From the NCBI GenBank assembly GCA_913061475.1, contig CAJXUN010000001.1, forward strand, positions 62,001 to 126,000: a stretch of DNA of 64,000 nt, in the 5' to 3' direction. The DNA comes from an uncultured Colwellia sp. GTDB taxonomy: Bacteria > Pseudomonadota > Gammaproteobacteria > Enterobacterales > Alteromonadaceae. Shown one piece after another: positions 45,901-55,161 of this stretch. The position numbers and the translations under genes are program-made. Below the pieces are notes generated by a model that had not been told where the DNA came from, searched no databases, and was given only the letters and a program-made list of their open reading frames with translations. How positions within the stretch are numbered: the first letter of the stretch is position 1; every line of letters begins with the position of its first letter.

Positions 45901-47779
45901 TGTGTTTGGTAATGGTATGTTGCTATCAAAGCACATTCGTTTACAAGCCGCATTTAATCATCTGCATATTTTTATTGATCCTAACCCTGATGCTGCATCT
46001 ACCTATGTAGAGCGTGAGCGTTTATTTAATCTTCCTGGTTGTTCTTGGGAAGATTTTGATATGTCGTTGGTATCAGAAGGCGGTGGCTTATTTAATCGTT
46101 CTGCGAAGTCTATCAAATTAACGCCGCAAATTAAAAAAATGATTGGTACACAAAAACAAACCATGGCGCCAAACGACTTGATTCAAGCGATATTGAAAAT
46201 GAAAGTCGACTTGTTTTGGAATGGCGGTATCGGCACTTATGTTAAAGGTTCGAAAGAGTCGCATTTAGAAGTGGGTGACCGCGCAAATGACTCACTACGT
46301 ATTAACGGTGTTGAACTCAAAGCCAAAGTTGTTGGTGAAGGTGGTAACTTAGGTTTAACACACTTAGGTCGTATTGAGTTCGCCGCTAAAGGTGGTCGTC
46401 TTAATGCTGATTTTGTTGATAACGCCGGTGGTGTAGATTGTTCAGATAACGAAGTAAACATCAAGATTTTACTTAATGGTCTTGTGCAAAATGGCGATTT
46501 AACCGTTAAGCAACGTAATAAAATTCTTTATGACATGACCGACGAAGTCGGTGAGATTGTTATTGATGATTGTTATCGTCAAACTCATTCATTGTCGATA
46601 ACTGAATTACGTGGTGGTAGTGCATTAAAAGAGCAAGCACAGTTTATTACCGAATTAGAACGTTCAGGTAAGCTCGACCGAAACTTAGAATTTATCCCGA
46701 GCGACGAAGAAATTGCTGAACGTTTAGCATTAGGTAAAGGCTTAACACGCCCAGAGCTTTCGGTATTACTTGCTTATAGTAAAATGGTATTAAAAGAAGA
46801 ACTTGTTTGTCCTGAAATTACCGACAACGAATTCCATCAGAGTTTGTTAATTGGCGCGTTTCCTAAAAAGCTACAAGACAATTACAGTGATCAAATGCAA
46901 GATCACCCACTAAAAGCTGAAATTATTGCCACTAAATTGGCCAATAATATCGGTAATGATATGGGCTTTAACTTTGTTCACCGTATGAAAGAAGAAACCG
47001 GCGCAACAACATCTGAAATTGCTAACTGTTATGCCATGTCGAGCGCTGTGTTTGAGTTATCAGATATTTGGAAGCAGATCAGCGATTTAGATAACAAGAT
47101 TTCGACCGCTATCCAAACTGAAATGTTATTCCAATTGCGCAGAACAGTGCGTCGTGCAACACGTTGGTTCTTACGTCATCGTAATAAAGCATTGAACATT
47201 GGCGAGTCAATTGCTTTCTATCATGCAACATTTGCCGCTTTGTCGAATAATATAACGGCCTATATGGTTGAAGATGAAGCAGAGCAAATCAAACGTGTCG
47301 AAAATGATTTAATTAAGGCAGGGGCGCCAGAGTCAGTTGCCTTGAGAATTTCATTATTGAGCACCTTGTTCTCGGTGATGGATTTAGCCGAAATCTCAAA
47401 ATCTGAGTCAGTGCCAACTGAATTAGCGACTGATTTGTACTTTAAGCTTGGTGCGAGATTAGACTTACATTGGTTCTTAGACCAAATTACCTCTCAACCT
47501 GTTTCGAACCACTGGCAAGCACTTGCTAGAGCTTCATTCAGAGAAGAGCTAGATTGGCAGCAACGTTCATTAACCTCAGTGATATTACGCGGTAATAAAA
47601 ACTCTACCGATGTTGATGAAATGTTGGAGAATTGGTTTGTTGATAGTGCGCAACCACTTGAGCGCTGGAGACATATTCTTGCCGACTTTAGAATTGGCAA
47701 GACTCATGAGTTTGCCAAGTTCTCTGTGGCGTTACGAGAACTAATGTTATTAAGTTTGCACTGTGACCCAGTAAAATAA
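42935..47779 (+). CDS. gdhB: NAD-specific glutamate dehydrogenase, giant class
   Basis: 1614 residues (about 180 kDa), the L_180 class. Interconverts glutamate and 2-oxoglutarate with NAD, mostly catabolically. The N-terminal half holds ACT-like regulatory domains; the catalytic half (about 730-1220) has [23 protein letters not shown], the lysine region [11 protein letters not shown], and the nucleotide site [19 protein letters not shown]. C-terminal helical domain from about 1250. Good AAGGAAAAAGG ribosome-binding site before ATG. Followed by a terminator. Confidence 0.96.
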   Translation: [1614 protein letters not shown]

Positions 47780-47787
47780 GTGTTAAG

Positions 47788-47815
47788 ATCCCCACTAAGA
47801 GTGGGGATTTTTTTG
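47788..47815 (+). terminator. Terminator after gdhB
   Basis: ATCCCCACT (47788-47796), AAG loop, AGTGGGGAT (47800-47808), seven T. Confidence 0.95.
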
Positions 47816-47880
47816 TCTTCAAGTAAACGTTCACGTGATATCTATGGGCGTTCAGTATTTAATTAAATTAAAGAGGTAGT

Positions 47881-48894
47881 ATGTTTTACTCAGCTATTCG
47901 TAAAGTGTTTTTTAAATTCGATCCCGAAGCAATTCACGAGTTGACGATTAAAGGCTTTAAAGCAACCGGTGCTTCGCCGCTTAACATGCTATATAAGCAA
48001 ACAATACCGAACAAACCTGTTGAAGTGATGGGGATTAAATTTCCAAATCCGGTTGGGCTAGCAGCAGGTTTAGATAAAAATGGTGAATGTATTAAAGCTT
48101 TTGAAGCTTTAGGTTTTGGCTTTATTGAAGTCGGAACTGTAACTCCTAGACCACAGCCGGGTAATGACAAGCCAAGAATTTTTAGATTGCCTGAAGCTAA
48201 TGCCATTATCAATCGTATGGGGTTTAACAATAAAGGCGTTGATTACCTTGTTGATCAAGTGATCAAAGCTAATTACTCGGGTGTTTTAGGTATTAACATC
48301 GGTAAAAATAAAAACACACCAGATGAAAATGCCAAAGATGATTATATTCACTGCATGCGCAAGGTTTATGATTTTGCGACTTATATTACCGTGAATATAT
48401 CGTCACCGAATACGCCAGGTTTGCGCTCATTACAATATGGTGATGCGTTAAATGAGCTATTGTCGGCGTTAAAAGCAGAACAAACCTCGTTAGCTGAGCA
48501 ATATGGTAAATATGTACCGGTTGCGGTAAAAATAGCGCCTGATTTAAATGCAGAAGAAATCAATTCTATTGCCGAGTGTTTGATAGCTAATAACATTGAC
48601 GGTGTTATCGCCACCAATACCACCTTAGCTCGAGACAAAGTATCACATTTACCATTTGGCAATGAACAAGGCGGTTTAAGTGGTGCTCCAGTAAAAGAAA
48701 AAAGTACTGAAGTGATTCAATTACTCGCAAAAGCGCTTGATAATAAATTGCCAATTATTGGCGTAGGTGGTATTGCCTCTGCTGCTGATGCACAAGAGAA
48801 AATAGACGCCGGAGCTAAGTTAGTACAAGTTTATACTGGTTTTATTTATCAAGGACCGCAGCTAATTAAAGACATTGTTAAAACGCTGAACTAA
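47881..48894 (+). CDS. pyrD: Dihydroorotate dehydrogenase (quinone), class 2
   Basis: 337 residues. Oxidises dihydroorotate to orotate with quinone at the inner membrane. N-terminal membrane-contact helices ([21 protein letters not shown]), FMN barrel with [14 protein letters not shown], the catalytic Ser in [14 protein letters not shown], and [14 protein letters not shown]. Class 2 length and order match the E. coli enzyme. Confidence 0.97.
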   Translation: MFYSAIRKVFFKFDPEAIHELTIKGFKATGASPLNMLYKQTIPNKPVEVMGIKFPNPVGLAAGLDKNGECIKAFEALGFGFIEVGTVTPRPQPGNDKPRIFRLPEANAIINRMGFNNKGVDYLVDQVIKANYSGVLGINIGKNKNTPDENAKDDYIHCMRKVYDFATYITVNISSPNTPGLRSLQYGDALNELLSALKAEQTSLAEQYGKYVPVAVKIAPDLNAEEINSIAECLIANNIDGVIATNTTLARDKVSHLPFGNEQGGLSGAPVKEKSTEVIQLLAKALDNKLPIIGVGGIASAADAQEKIDAGAKLVQVYTGFIYQGPQLIKDIVKTLN

Positions 48895-48933
48895 TTCAAG
48901 TATTGAATTTATTAAGCAGAATATACCGATAAT

Positions 48934-48966
48934 AAAAAGGCCGTCATTACACTGACGGTCTTTTTA
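48934..48966. terminator. Bidirectional terminator after pyrD
   Basis: AAAAAGGCCGTCA and TGACGGTCTTTTT pair around TTACAC with one G-T pair; T-runs on both strands serve pyrD and the convergent coiled-coil gene. Confidence 0.92.
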
Positions 48967-48992
48967 TTATTTTTTACTTGAGCATTAAGTTA

Positions 48993-49766
48993 CTAAGGAT
49001 TTTGCGTTGAAGACTGTTGCCTTGCGATCCTAACTTCTAAACGTTCTATTCGCTCTATCAGCAGTCGTAAACTGGTGTCAAATTCATTGATACTGGTCGC
49101 GGTAAACATTTGTTGTTTATCTCGATTTTTTGCATCGGCATCTAAGGTATTAAGGGCCGAGGATAACTTCTTCACTTCATCTTTTACGCTATTAGCGGCG
49201 ACCATTTGCTCAGCAACAGCATCAATTGAAAACTCGGTCGCCGTAATTTTGTCTTTCAAACTACTAAGCTGTTTATTTTGCTGACTAACTGCGTCAGTAT
49301 TTTTTGTCTGTTGAGCGGCTATTTTCTGGCTTTGTGAATTTAGCTCCTTAATTTCTGTTTGATTTTTTCGCCATGCTGATGCCCATAGCTTATCCATCTC
49401 TGAAAGCAGCAATTCAGTTTTCTCACTAATGGCTTCTAATTTTATTTTCAACGCTATTGTTGATTCACCTATCTCTTCTCCGGTAGCAGACAGTTGGTTT
49501 TCAAGCTGCTGTATACGTTGATCACTGCTACTTAATGCTTGATTGACGGTTAACTGCTGTTGGTAAAAATACCAACCGGTAGCTGCTAATGCAATGTAGG
49601 GCATTAGCATTAATAATGTGCGTAATAAAGAAGGTGGCTTTGTCTCCTTTACCGTTGTCTGAGGTGTCAATTTTTTTTGTGTTTTTATCGACGTTTCTCG
49701 AGTCATCTTAACTTGATCTCGATCGATCGAAATGGTTGGAATTTCAGGTTCTTCGCGGTTTGACAA
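48993..49766 (-). CDS. Membrane-anchored coiled-coil protein of unknown function
   Basis: 257 residues. Basic N-terminal cytoplasmic part (1-45), one membrane helix (about 47-67, LLMLMPYIALAATGWYFYQ), then a long heptad-rich coiled coil to the C-terminus (Gln/Glu/Lys/Ser-rich). I do not recognise a family. Topology suggests a periplasmic coiled coil. It is between asnB and pyrD, convergent with pyrD, 135 bases from asnB, which has its own terminator. Confidence 0.8.
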   Translation of the reverse strand: MSNREEPEIPTISIDRDQVKMTRETSIKTQKKLTPQTTVKETKPPSLLRTLLMLMPYIALAATGWYFYQQQLTVNQALSSSDQRIQQLENQLSATGEEIGESTIALKIKLEAISEKTELLLSEMDKLWASAWRKNQTEIKELNSQSQKIAAQQTKNTDAVSQQNKQLSSLKDKITATEFSIDAVAEQMVAANSVKDEVKKLSSALNTLDADAKNRDKQQMFTATSINEFDTSLRLLIERIERLEVRIARQQSSTQNP

Positions 49767-49842
49767 GAGAATGTCCTACTAACAATGGCAATAAATTACA
49801 GATACCAGTAACTTTATAATATTTAGTAAATTTTGTACAAAA

Positions 49843-49866
49843 AAAACCGACATATTTGTCGGTTTT
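49843..49866 (-). terminator. Terminator after asnB
   Basis: AAAACCGACA (49843-49852), TATT loop, TGTCGGTTTT (49857-49866); on the minus strand it is followed by a T-run. Confidence 0.92.
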
Positions 49867-49901
49867 TCTTCATATCACCAAACAGCGCTATTTATCGGTC
49901 A

Positions 49902-51566
49902 TCAGTAACTTTCGTTATGAACACTTAATACCGCGCGTCCAGAAGGATCAGCATTGTTTTGAAAACTCTCATCCCATGCCAATGCTTCTTGCGTGCTACA
50001 AGCAACAGATTTGCCACCGATAACGCAATCAGCCGCCGTGGCTAAGGGAAATTTATCTTCAAAAACACAGCGATAAAAATAAGCTTCTTTACTATCGGGT
50101 GTATTGACCGGAAATTTGAAGCTGGCACTGGCAAGTTGTTGATCACTGACTTGTGATTCTACATAGTTTTTTAAGCCATCAATCCAAGAGTAACCTACAC
50201 CGTCAGAAAATTGCTCTTTTTGACGCCATAATATTTCTTTAGGTAAATACCCTTCAAATGACTCACGTAAAATGGCTTTTTCCATTTTGCCATTGCCGCA
50301 CATTTTATCTTCTGGATTGATGCGCATAGCAACATCCATAAAGTTTTTATCTAAAAAGGGTACGCGCGCTTCAATGCCCCAAGCCGACATAGATTTGTTT
50401 GCACGTAGGCAATCAAACTTATGTAAACGCTCAAGTTTACGCAGTAGCTCTTCATGAAATTCTTGAGCGTTTGGTGCTTTGTGAAAATATAGATATCCGC
50501 CGAATATTTCATCTGCACCTTCACCAGAAAGCACCATCTTAATACCCATGGCTTTAATTTTACGCGCCATTAAATACATTGGAGTCGAGGCACGAATGGT
50601 GGTGACATCATAAGTCTCTAGGTGATAAATTACTTCTCTTAAAGCATCAATACCTTCTTGCTCAGTAAATACCACACTGTGATGTATGGTCCCTATGCTA
50701 TCAGCAACGGTTTGCGCTGCGATTAAATCCGGCGAACCCGCCAAACCACAGGCAAAAGAATGCACTTTTGGCCACCAAGCTTCCGATAAATCGTTTTCTT
50801 CAATACGTCTAGCAGCAAATTTTTGAGTGATAGCAGAGATTAATGAAGAATCCAAACCGCCTGAAAGCAACACTCCATAGGGTACGTCAGTCATTAAATG
50901 ACTTTTCACTGAATCTTCTAATGCTTCACGTAGTTTTTCTTTACTGGTGTTGTTATCTTTAATTGCTGAATATTTTTGCCAGTTACGCTGATAATACTTT
51001 TCAAGCTTACCAACTCTACTATCCAATATATGGCCAGGAGGAAATTCTGCCACGGTTTTACAAATGGGCATTAAGGCTTTCATTTCTGAGGCAACATAAA
51101 AGTTACCTTCATCATCATAACCGGTATATAGCGGAATAATTCCCATGTGGTCACGAGCAATTAGGTAGCTATTATCACGTTCGTTGTATAAACAAAAAGC
51201 AAACATACCTTGGAGTTTATCAACAAAATCACCACCAAACTTTTCATACATTGGGATAATGACTTCGCAATCTGATGCTGTTTGAAAGCCATAGTCGGGT
51301 GTATGTTGGCTCGACAATGTTTTGTGATTATATATTTCGCCATTAACCGCTAAAACGAGTTTTCCATCGCTGCTATATAGTGGTTGAGCACCATGTTCAG
51401 TGTCGACGATTGATAAACGTTCATGGACTAAAATTGCATGTTCATTGTTGTAGATGCCAGACCAATCTGGACCACGGTGGCGAAGTAAACGTGAATATTC
51501 TAAAGCTTTCGGACGTAGTGCGTCAGCACCCGTTTTAATATCTAATATACAAAATATCGAACACAT
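49902..51566 (-). CDS. asnB: Asparagine synthetase B (glutamine-hydrolysing)
   Basis: 554 residues, the same length as E. coli AsnB. N-terminal class II glutaminase: the nucleophile is the Cys after Met in MCSIFCILDIKT, with RGPDWSG and the NGEIYNH motif. The C-terminal synthetase has the ATP pyrophosphatase loop SGGLDSSLISAI and LSGEGADEIFGGY. Makes Asn from Asp with glutamine and ATP. An AAGGGG ribosome-binding site precedes the ATG. Confidence 0.98.
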   Translation of the reverse strand: MCSIFCILDIKTGADALRPKALEYSRLLRHRGPDWSGIYNNEHAILVHERLSIVDTEHGAQPLYSSDGKLVLAVNGEIYNHKTLSSQHTPDYGFQTASDCEVIIPMYEKFGGDFVDKLQGMFAFCLYNERDNSYLIARDHMGIIPLYTGYDDEGNFYVASEMKALMPICKTVAEFPPGHILDSRVGKLEKYYQRNWQKYSAIKDNNTSKEKLREALEDSVKSHLMTDVPYGVLLSGGLDSSLISAITQKFAARRIEENDLSEAWWPKVHSFACGLAGSPDLIAAQTVADSIGTIHHSVVFTEQEGIDALREVIYHLETYDVTTIRASTPMYLMARKIKAMGIKMVLSGEGADEIFGGYLYFHKAPNAQEFHEELLRKLERLHKFDCLRANKSMSAWGIEARVPFLDKNFMDVAMRINPEDKMCGNGKMEKAILRESFEGYLPKEILWRQKEQFSDGVGYSWIDGLKNYVESQVSDQQLASASFKFPVNTPDSKEAYFYRCVFEDKFPLATAADCVIGGKSVACSTQEALAWDESFQNNADPSGRAVLSVHNESY

Positions 51567-52193
51567 TGAAGTGCTACCCCTTTATATTTAAAAAATGACA
51601 AATTGTGTGGTTATTACGCCAAGGTGTTTTACCCAAGAGAAATATGCGCGCTGATCTCAGAAAAATATTTCTTGAAAGTATCGCTCAGCAAAATTGCTGT
51701 CTAGACACTTTGACAGCATTTGATAAAAAATCAATAGAATTTTTACTCTAAATTATTATATTACTACTAGCGGCACTATCAGCCGCAATAAAAGTAATAT
51801 TTACCTGAAATGCGACTACCCGTAATGGTTGAGGTTAATGATTAAATGATATTGAGTGAGAAGTTGTAAGGCTCTTGCTGTTAACTTTCAGCCTGAAGCA
51901 GACAGTAAGCGTTTGAGAAGCCAAGAGCATATTTAGGGGGATTTCAACCGAAATACGACGCTTTTTTGAGGCTGCTTTAAGCTCATTCCTGCCGTTCACC
52001 ATTTCTCTATAAAATTGAAGTTCATACCTTCTATGGATATTAATCATAGAATATTCAAAGTTGATTCATAATATATTTCGTATGTGCAATACTCTAAAAA
52101 AGACTAAATAAAATATTACTATTTTACAGTCTTAAACCTTTTAGTTACTTGCTTCATCTAAGTAACGACTTTAATCATTTACCAAGGGAAACG
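51567..52193. other. Intergenic region of 627 bases between divergent asnB and the serine hydrolase
   Basis: AT-rich and without convincing genes. A 70-codon minus-strand frame (52047-51835) is Lys/Arg-rich with no recognisable domain and no ribosome-binding site; I treat it as non-coding debris. Promoters of both divergent genes must lie here, but I could not single one out. Confidence 0.5.
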
Positions 52194-53669
52194 ATGAAAT
52201 ATTTATTCTCCGCCTTCTTCACAACTTCATTACTTATCTTAACCAACTGTAATTCAGCCAACGCATTGGAAGAAATCCCTCTTTCTATGCATACATCACT
52301 TAATCAACAATTGGCGATAAATAATGTAAGATATGGGGTCGTTGGTCAGTCGGTTTTAATTCTAAAGAATCATCAACAATTTTATCGAGGCCAGCATGGG
52401 GTCGCTAACATCGAACTTAATGTTGATATTACTGAAAAACACATTTTCCCAAGTTATTCTATTACCAAGCTATTAACGAGTGTGCTGATGATGCAGCAAG
52501 TTGAGAAAGGGAGTGTTGATCTTAAAAAGTCAATACGCACATATTTACCCTATCTCTCAAAACAATGGCAGTCAGTTACGATAGAACACTTATTAAGCCA
52601 CACATCTGGTATTCCTCGTTATTTTGATATAGCAATGAAAAAAGGCATTTTTTTACCAACCAAAAAAGCAGTTTTCTTGTCTCTTATTGATGAACCTGAT
52701 CATTTCGAGATAGGCACAAAAAACAGCTATAACAATACAAATTTCCTCCTACTCTCTGCTGTTTTAGAAGCCAAGGCTGGTAAGTCTTATCAAACATTAG
52801 TGGCGGAGGAAATCATTAACCCTTTAGGATTAAAAAATACAGGGCATACAAGCGCAAAAGATATCATCAACAACCATGTTACTAGTTATCGTGGGGCTAA
52901 CGGCAAGATTAGAAAGAATATGAATATTGATTGGCCAGAATATACATTTTCACATTCTGCACTTTATTCAACCCCTGAAGACCTTGCTACATTTATGACC
53001 GCACTCGTCACTGGCAAATTTGTCAGTCAAAAAACTTTAAAGCAATTGTGGCAACCGATGAAGCTGGCTGACGGAAATAAAGGACGTTATGCATTTGGAT
53101 TTGAGTACGCTTTTGAGGATGGATATTATCATTTTGGCCATGATGGTGGTAATCATGTAAAGCTACGCCATTATTTTAATCCCAAAGATAGCGCAGATAA
53201 TTATACACTTGTCTATGCGACTAATGGGAATGCCTATGATGTTTGGACTGATGTATTGGCAGATAGTTTAATGGCAATTGTTGATCCTGACAAATTTGAA
53301 ATGGCAGCCATAAAAGAACAATTTTTAAGTAACATTTTGGAAAAAAATGATAAGGGTCTAATAGAAGTTTACAAAGCAGTGTCGAATGTTTTCGATGGTG
53401 ATGAAGCATTGATAGAGCGTTTTTTACTGTATCGAGCCTATGCTATTAGGTATGGTAGTGGGGCGGAATCTTCAATTACCGCTTTTAAGTTTCTTAACCT
53501 TAAATTCCCTAATTCAGCCAACGCAAGAGAAAGCTTAGCTGATACTTGGTCTGAAATTGGCAATAAAAAGAAAGCAATTGAAAACTACCGAATAGTTTTA
53601 AAAATATCTCCCAAGTCTAGAAGAGCTAAAGAACAAATTGAAAAACTTGAAGGTAAAGTGCAAAAATAG
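52194..53669 (+). CDS. Exported beta-lactamase-fold serine hydrolase with TPR-like tail
   Basis: 491 residues. Signal peptide about 1-24 (ending SANA). Beta-lactamase/transpeptidase-like domain (class C fold, about 40-360): the SxxK nucleophile S89-K92 in PSYSITKLL, the YxN motif in SYNNTNFLL, and the HxG region YHFGHDGGN. Likely substrates are peptides or esters rather than antibiotics, as for most of this family. The C-terminus (about 430-491) has TPR-type helices (NARESLADTWSEIGNKKKAIENY). ATG 52194 follows AAGGGA; upstream in-frame ATG 52149 has no such site. Confidence 0.85.
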   Translation: MKYLFSAFFTTSLLILTNCNSANALEEIPLSMHTSLNQQLAINNVRYGVVGQSVLILKNHQQFYRGQHGVANIELNVDITEKHIFPSYSITKLLTSVLMMQQVEKGSVDLKKSIRTYLPYLSKQWQSVTIEHLLSHTSGIPRYFDIAMKKGIFLPTKKAVFLSLIDEPDHFEIGTKNSYNNTNFLLLSAVLEAKAGKSYQTLVAEEIINPLGLKNTGHTSAKDIINNHVTSYRGANGKIRKNMNIDWPEYTFSHSALYSTPEDLATFMTALVTGKFVSQKTLKQLWQPMKLADGNKGRYAFGFEYAFEDGYYHFGHDGGNHVKLRHYFNPKDSADNYTLVYATNGNAYDVWTDVLADSLMAIVDPDKFEMAAIKEQFLSNILEKNDKGLIEVYKAVSNVFDGDEALIERFLLYRAYAIRYGSGAESSITAFKFLNLKFPNSANARESLADTWSEIGNKKKAIENYRIVLKISPKSRRAKEQIEKLEGKVQK

Positions 53670-53988
53670 AAACATATTGTGCTTCGATCTATTAGTCTTT
53701 TTCTGTTGCTTTAGTTAGCGAGTTATTTAATTGCGTTACGCGTGTAATTGTCGGAAGATAAGTCGCTTTAATTTAAAGTATCTATGATTACTATGGTGGC
53801 TCAGGAGCCAGTAATGGTGAGGAACAATCAGAGTTGGTAGGTCAATGCTTCCTGCAAGCTCATTGCTGCCGCAGGTATTTGATTTTTAAAAAATTGGCTA
53901 CGAGCGAGAGTCATTACTAACAATTCAATTGATTAGCAGTAGGTGCGATAAAGCACCGCTGACAAAATCGAAATAATATGCTTTTAAA
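53670..53988. other. Intergenic region of 319 bases between convergent genes
   Basis: No terminator with a T-run and no ORF that I can support; moderately GC-richer patches suggest decayed DNA, but nothing is recognisable. Confidence 0.45.
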
Positions 53989-54597
53989 TCACAGGCTAGA
54001 TTGATCTGAAAAAGAAAAAGTACGCCATGTGGATTTGTCAGTATCTATTGCTTTATCTGGAAAAGAGATGCCATTTACAATAATCATCATATTCCAATCA
54101 TCGCCTGAGAATTTCTTACGAAGAATTTGCATTTCCCGATGTGAACCCTTCAAAAATTTAGGTCTCAACCCATCCTCTGATTCTACTCTGCCAGCATAAG
54201 GTACCCAAAATCCACTCCAATCTCTTAAGTTCCACCTATCTGGCTCACTCCAATTTTTGCCATTATATATTCTCTCCCCTAGCTGAGCAGAAGCATGAAG
54301 TTTATGGAGGTGGCCTGTTTTAACATCTTCGATAAGAATGTCTATAACAGCGTAGTCATCTTCTTTACCTTTAGCACAAATATACAGTGAGTCTTTATCA
54401 TGCATGAGATAAAGTGAATTTTCTGAAGGTAATATAATTTTTGTTGCTGCACTCCATTCAATATTTTTACATCTCCCATCGAATAATGGTGTTGTTTTAG
54501 TAGTATTGATTTCCATTAAGTCATCAGCCATAGCTTGCTGAACAAATAGTTGCAATAGGATGATTGGAAGCAAAAATACAGTTGAAAGCTTACTCAT
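53989..54597 (-). CDS. Exported CBM9/DOMON-like protein
   Basis: 202 residues; signal peptide about 1-24 (ending QQAMADD). The rest resembles the CBM9-like/DOMON sandwich: an N-terminal FDGRCKNIEWSAATKI (the usual DG...W..A pattern), LYLMHDKDSLYICAKG, and AVIDILIED. These domains bind sugars, haem or other ligands at the cell surface; the ligand here is unknown. No catalytic motif. The start codon lacks a strong ribosome-binding site. Convergent with the serine hydrolase gene. Confidence 0.7.
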   Translation of the reverse strand: MSKLSTVFLLPIILLQLFVQQAMADDLMEINTTKTTPLFDGRCKNIEWSAATKIILPSENSLYLMHDKDSLYICAKGKEDDYAVIDILIEDVKTGHLHKLHASAQLGERIYNGKNWSEPDRWNLRDWSGFWVPYAGRVESEDGLRPKFLKGSHREMQILRKKFSGDDWNMMIIVNGISFPDKAIDTDKSTWRTFSFSDQSSL

Positions 54598-55161
54598 AAT
54601 TTATTACTCATATTAATTGTCCACCCATCATGAAGAGTCTGCTCTTAATCTCAATAATATTACGATAGAAAGGCTATTTTGAGCGGTAGTTTGCTCAGAA
54701 CATTGAAAATAACCGAATAAATCAATCTATATGAAATTATGAAGTTCCGCTAGATGTATTTAGTGAACGACAGCAATGGTGGCTTAGTTGTCGTTCAGAA
54801 TAAAGATATGTCTAGGTGATTTGAACACTGTAAAAAGCCTAAGCAGCAGTTGGTATTAGTGACACCTTAGTCGAAGGAACTGCCGTTAGTAAGCTAATCG
54901 CTAACGTTAGCAAAATATACCCAATGATCGTAAATATTAGTGATTGATTTTCAGCTATTCCGACTGAGAAACTATGCTTGCATAAAATGTGTTCTTGGCA
55001 GTGTTGCTTTAAACGCTATAACCAAAATGAGACCAGCCTCAATCTAAATGCGCAGTCACAGATATTAATCGCTAGTTTTAAAAAACTGGATACATTAGTA
55101 TGAAGGTCATGAAAATAATATGATTTTTTAATTTTACAGTAACCTTCTAAAAGAGTTATCC
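54598..55161. other. Intergenic region of 564 bases
   Basis: Contains two palindromes: TGAACGACA (54764-54772) with TGTCGTTCA (54789-54797), and the perfect 12-mer GCTAACGTTAGC (54900-54911). No coding frame of note. The promoter of the next gene probably lies within 54960-55150. Confidence 0.5.
54764..54797. repeat. 9-bp inverted repeat in a non-coding gap
   Basis: TGAACGACA and TGTCGTTCA with a 16-base spacer. Similar small palindromes are common in decayed intergenic DNA of related genera (from memory, not checked). Confidence 0.55.

Noticed and set aside
51835-52047. 70-codon minus-strand frame upstream of the serine hydrolase
   Set aside because: No ribosome-binding site, no domain, located in a likely decayed gap; kept as non-coding.
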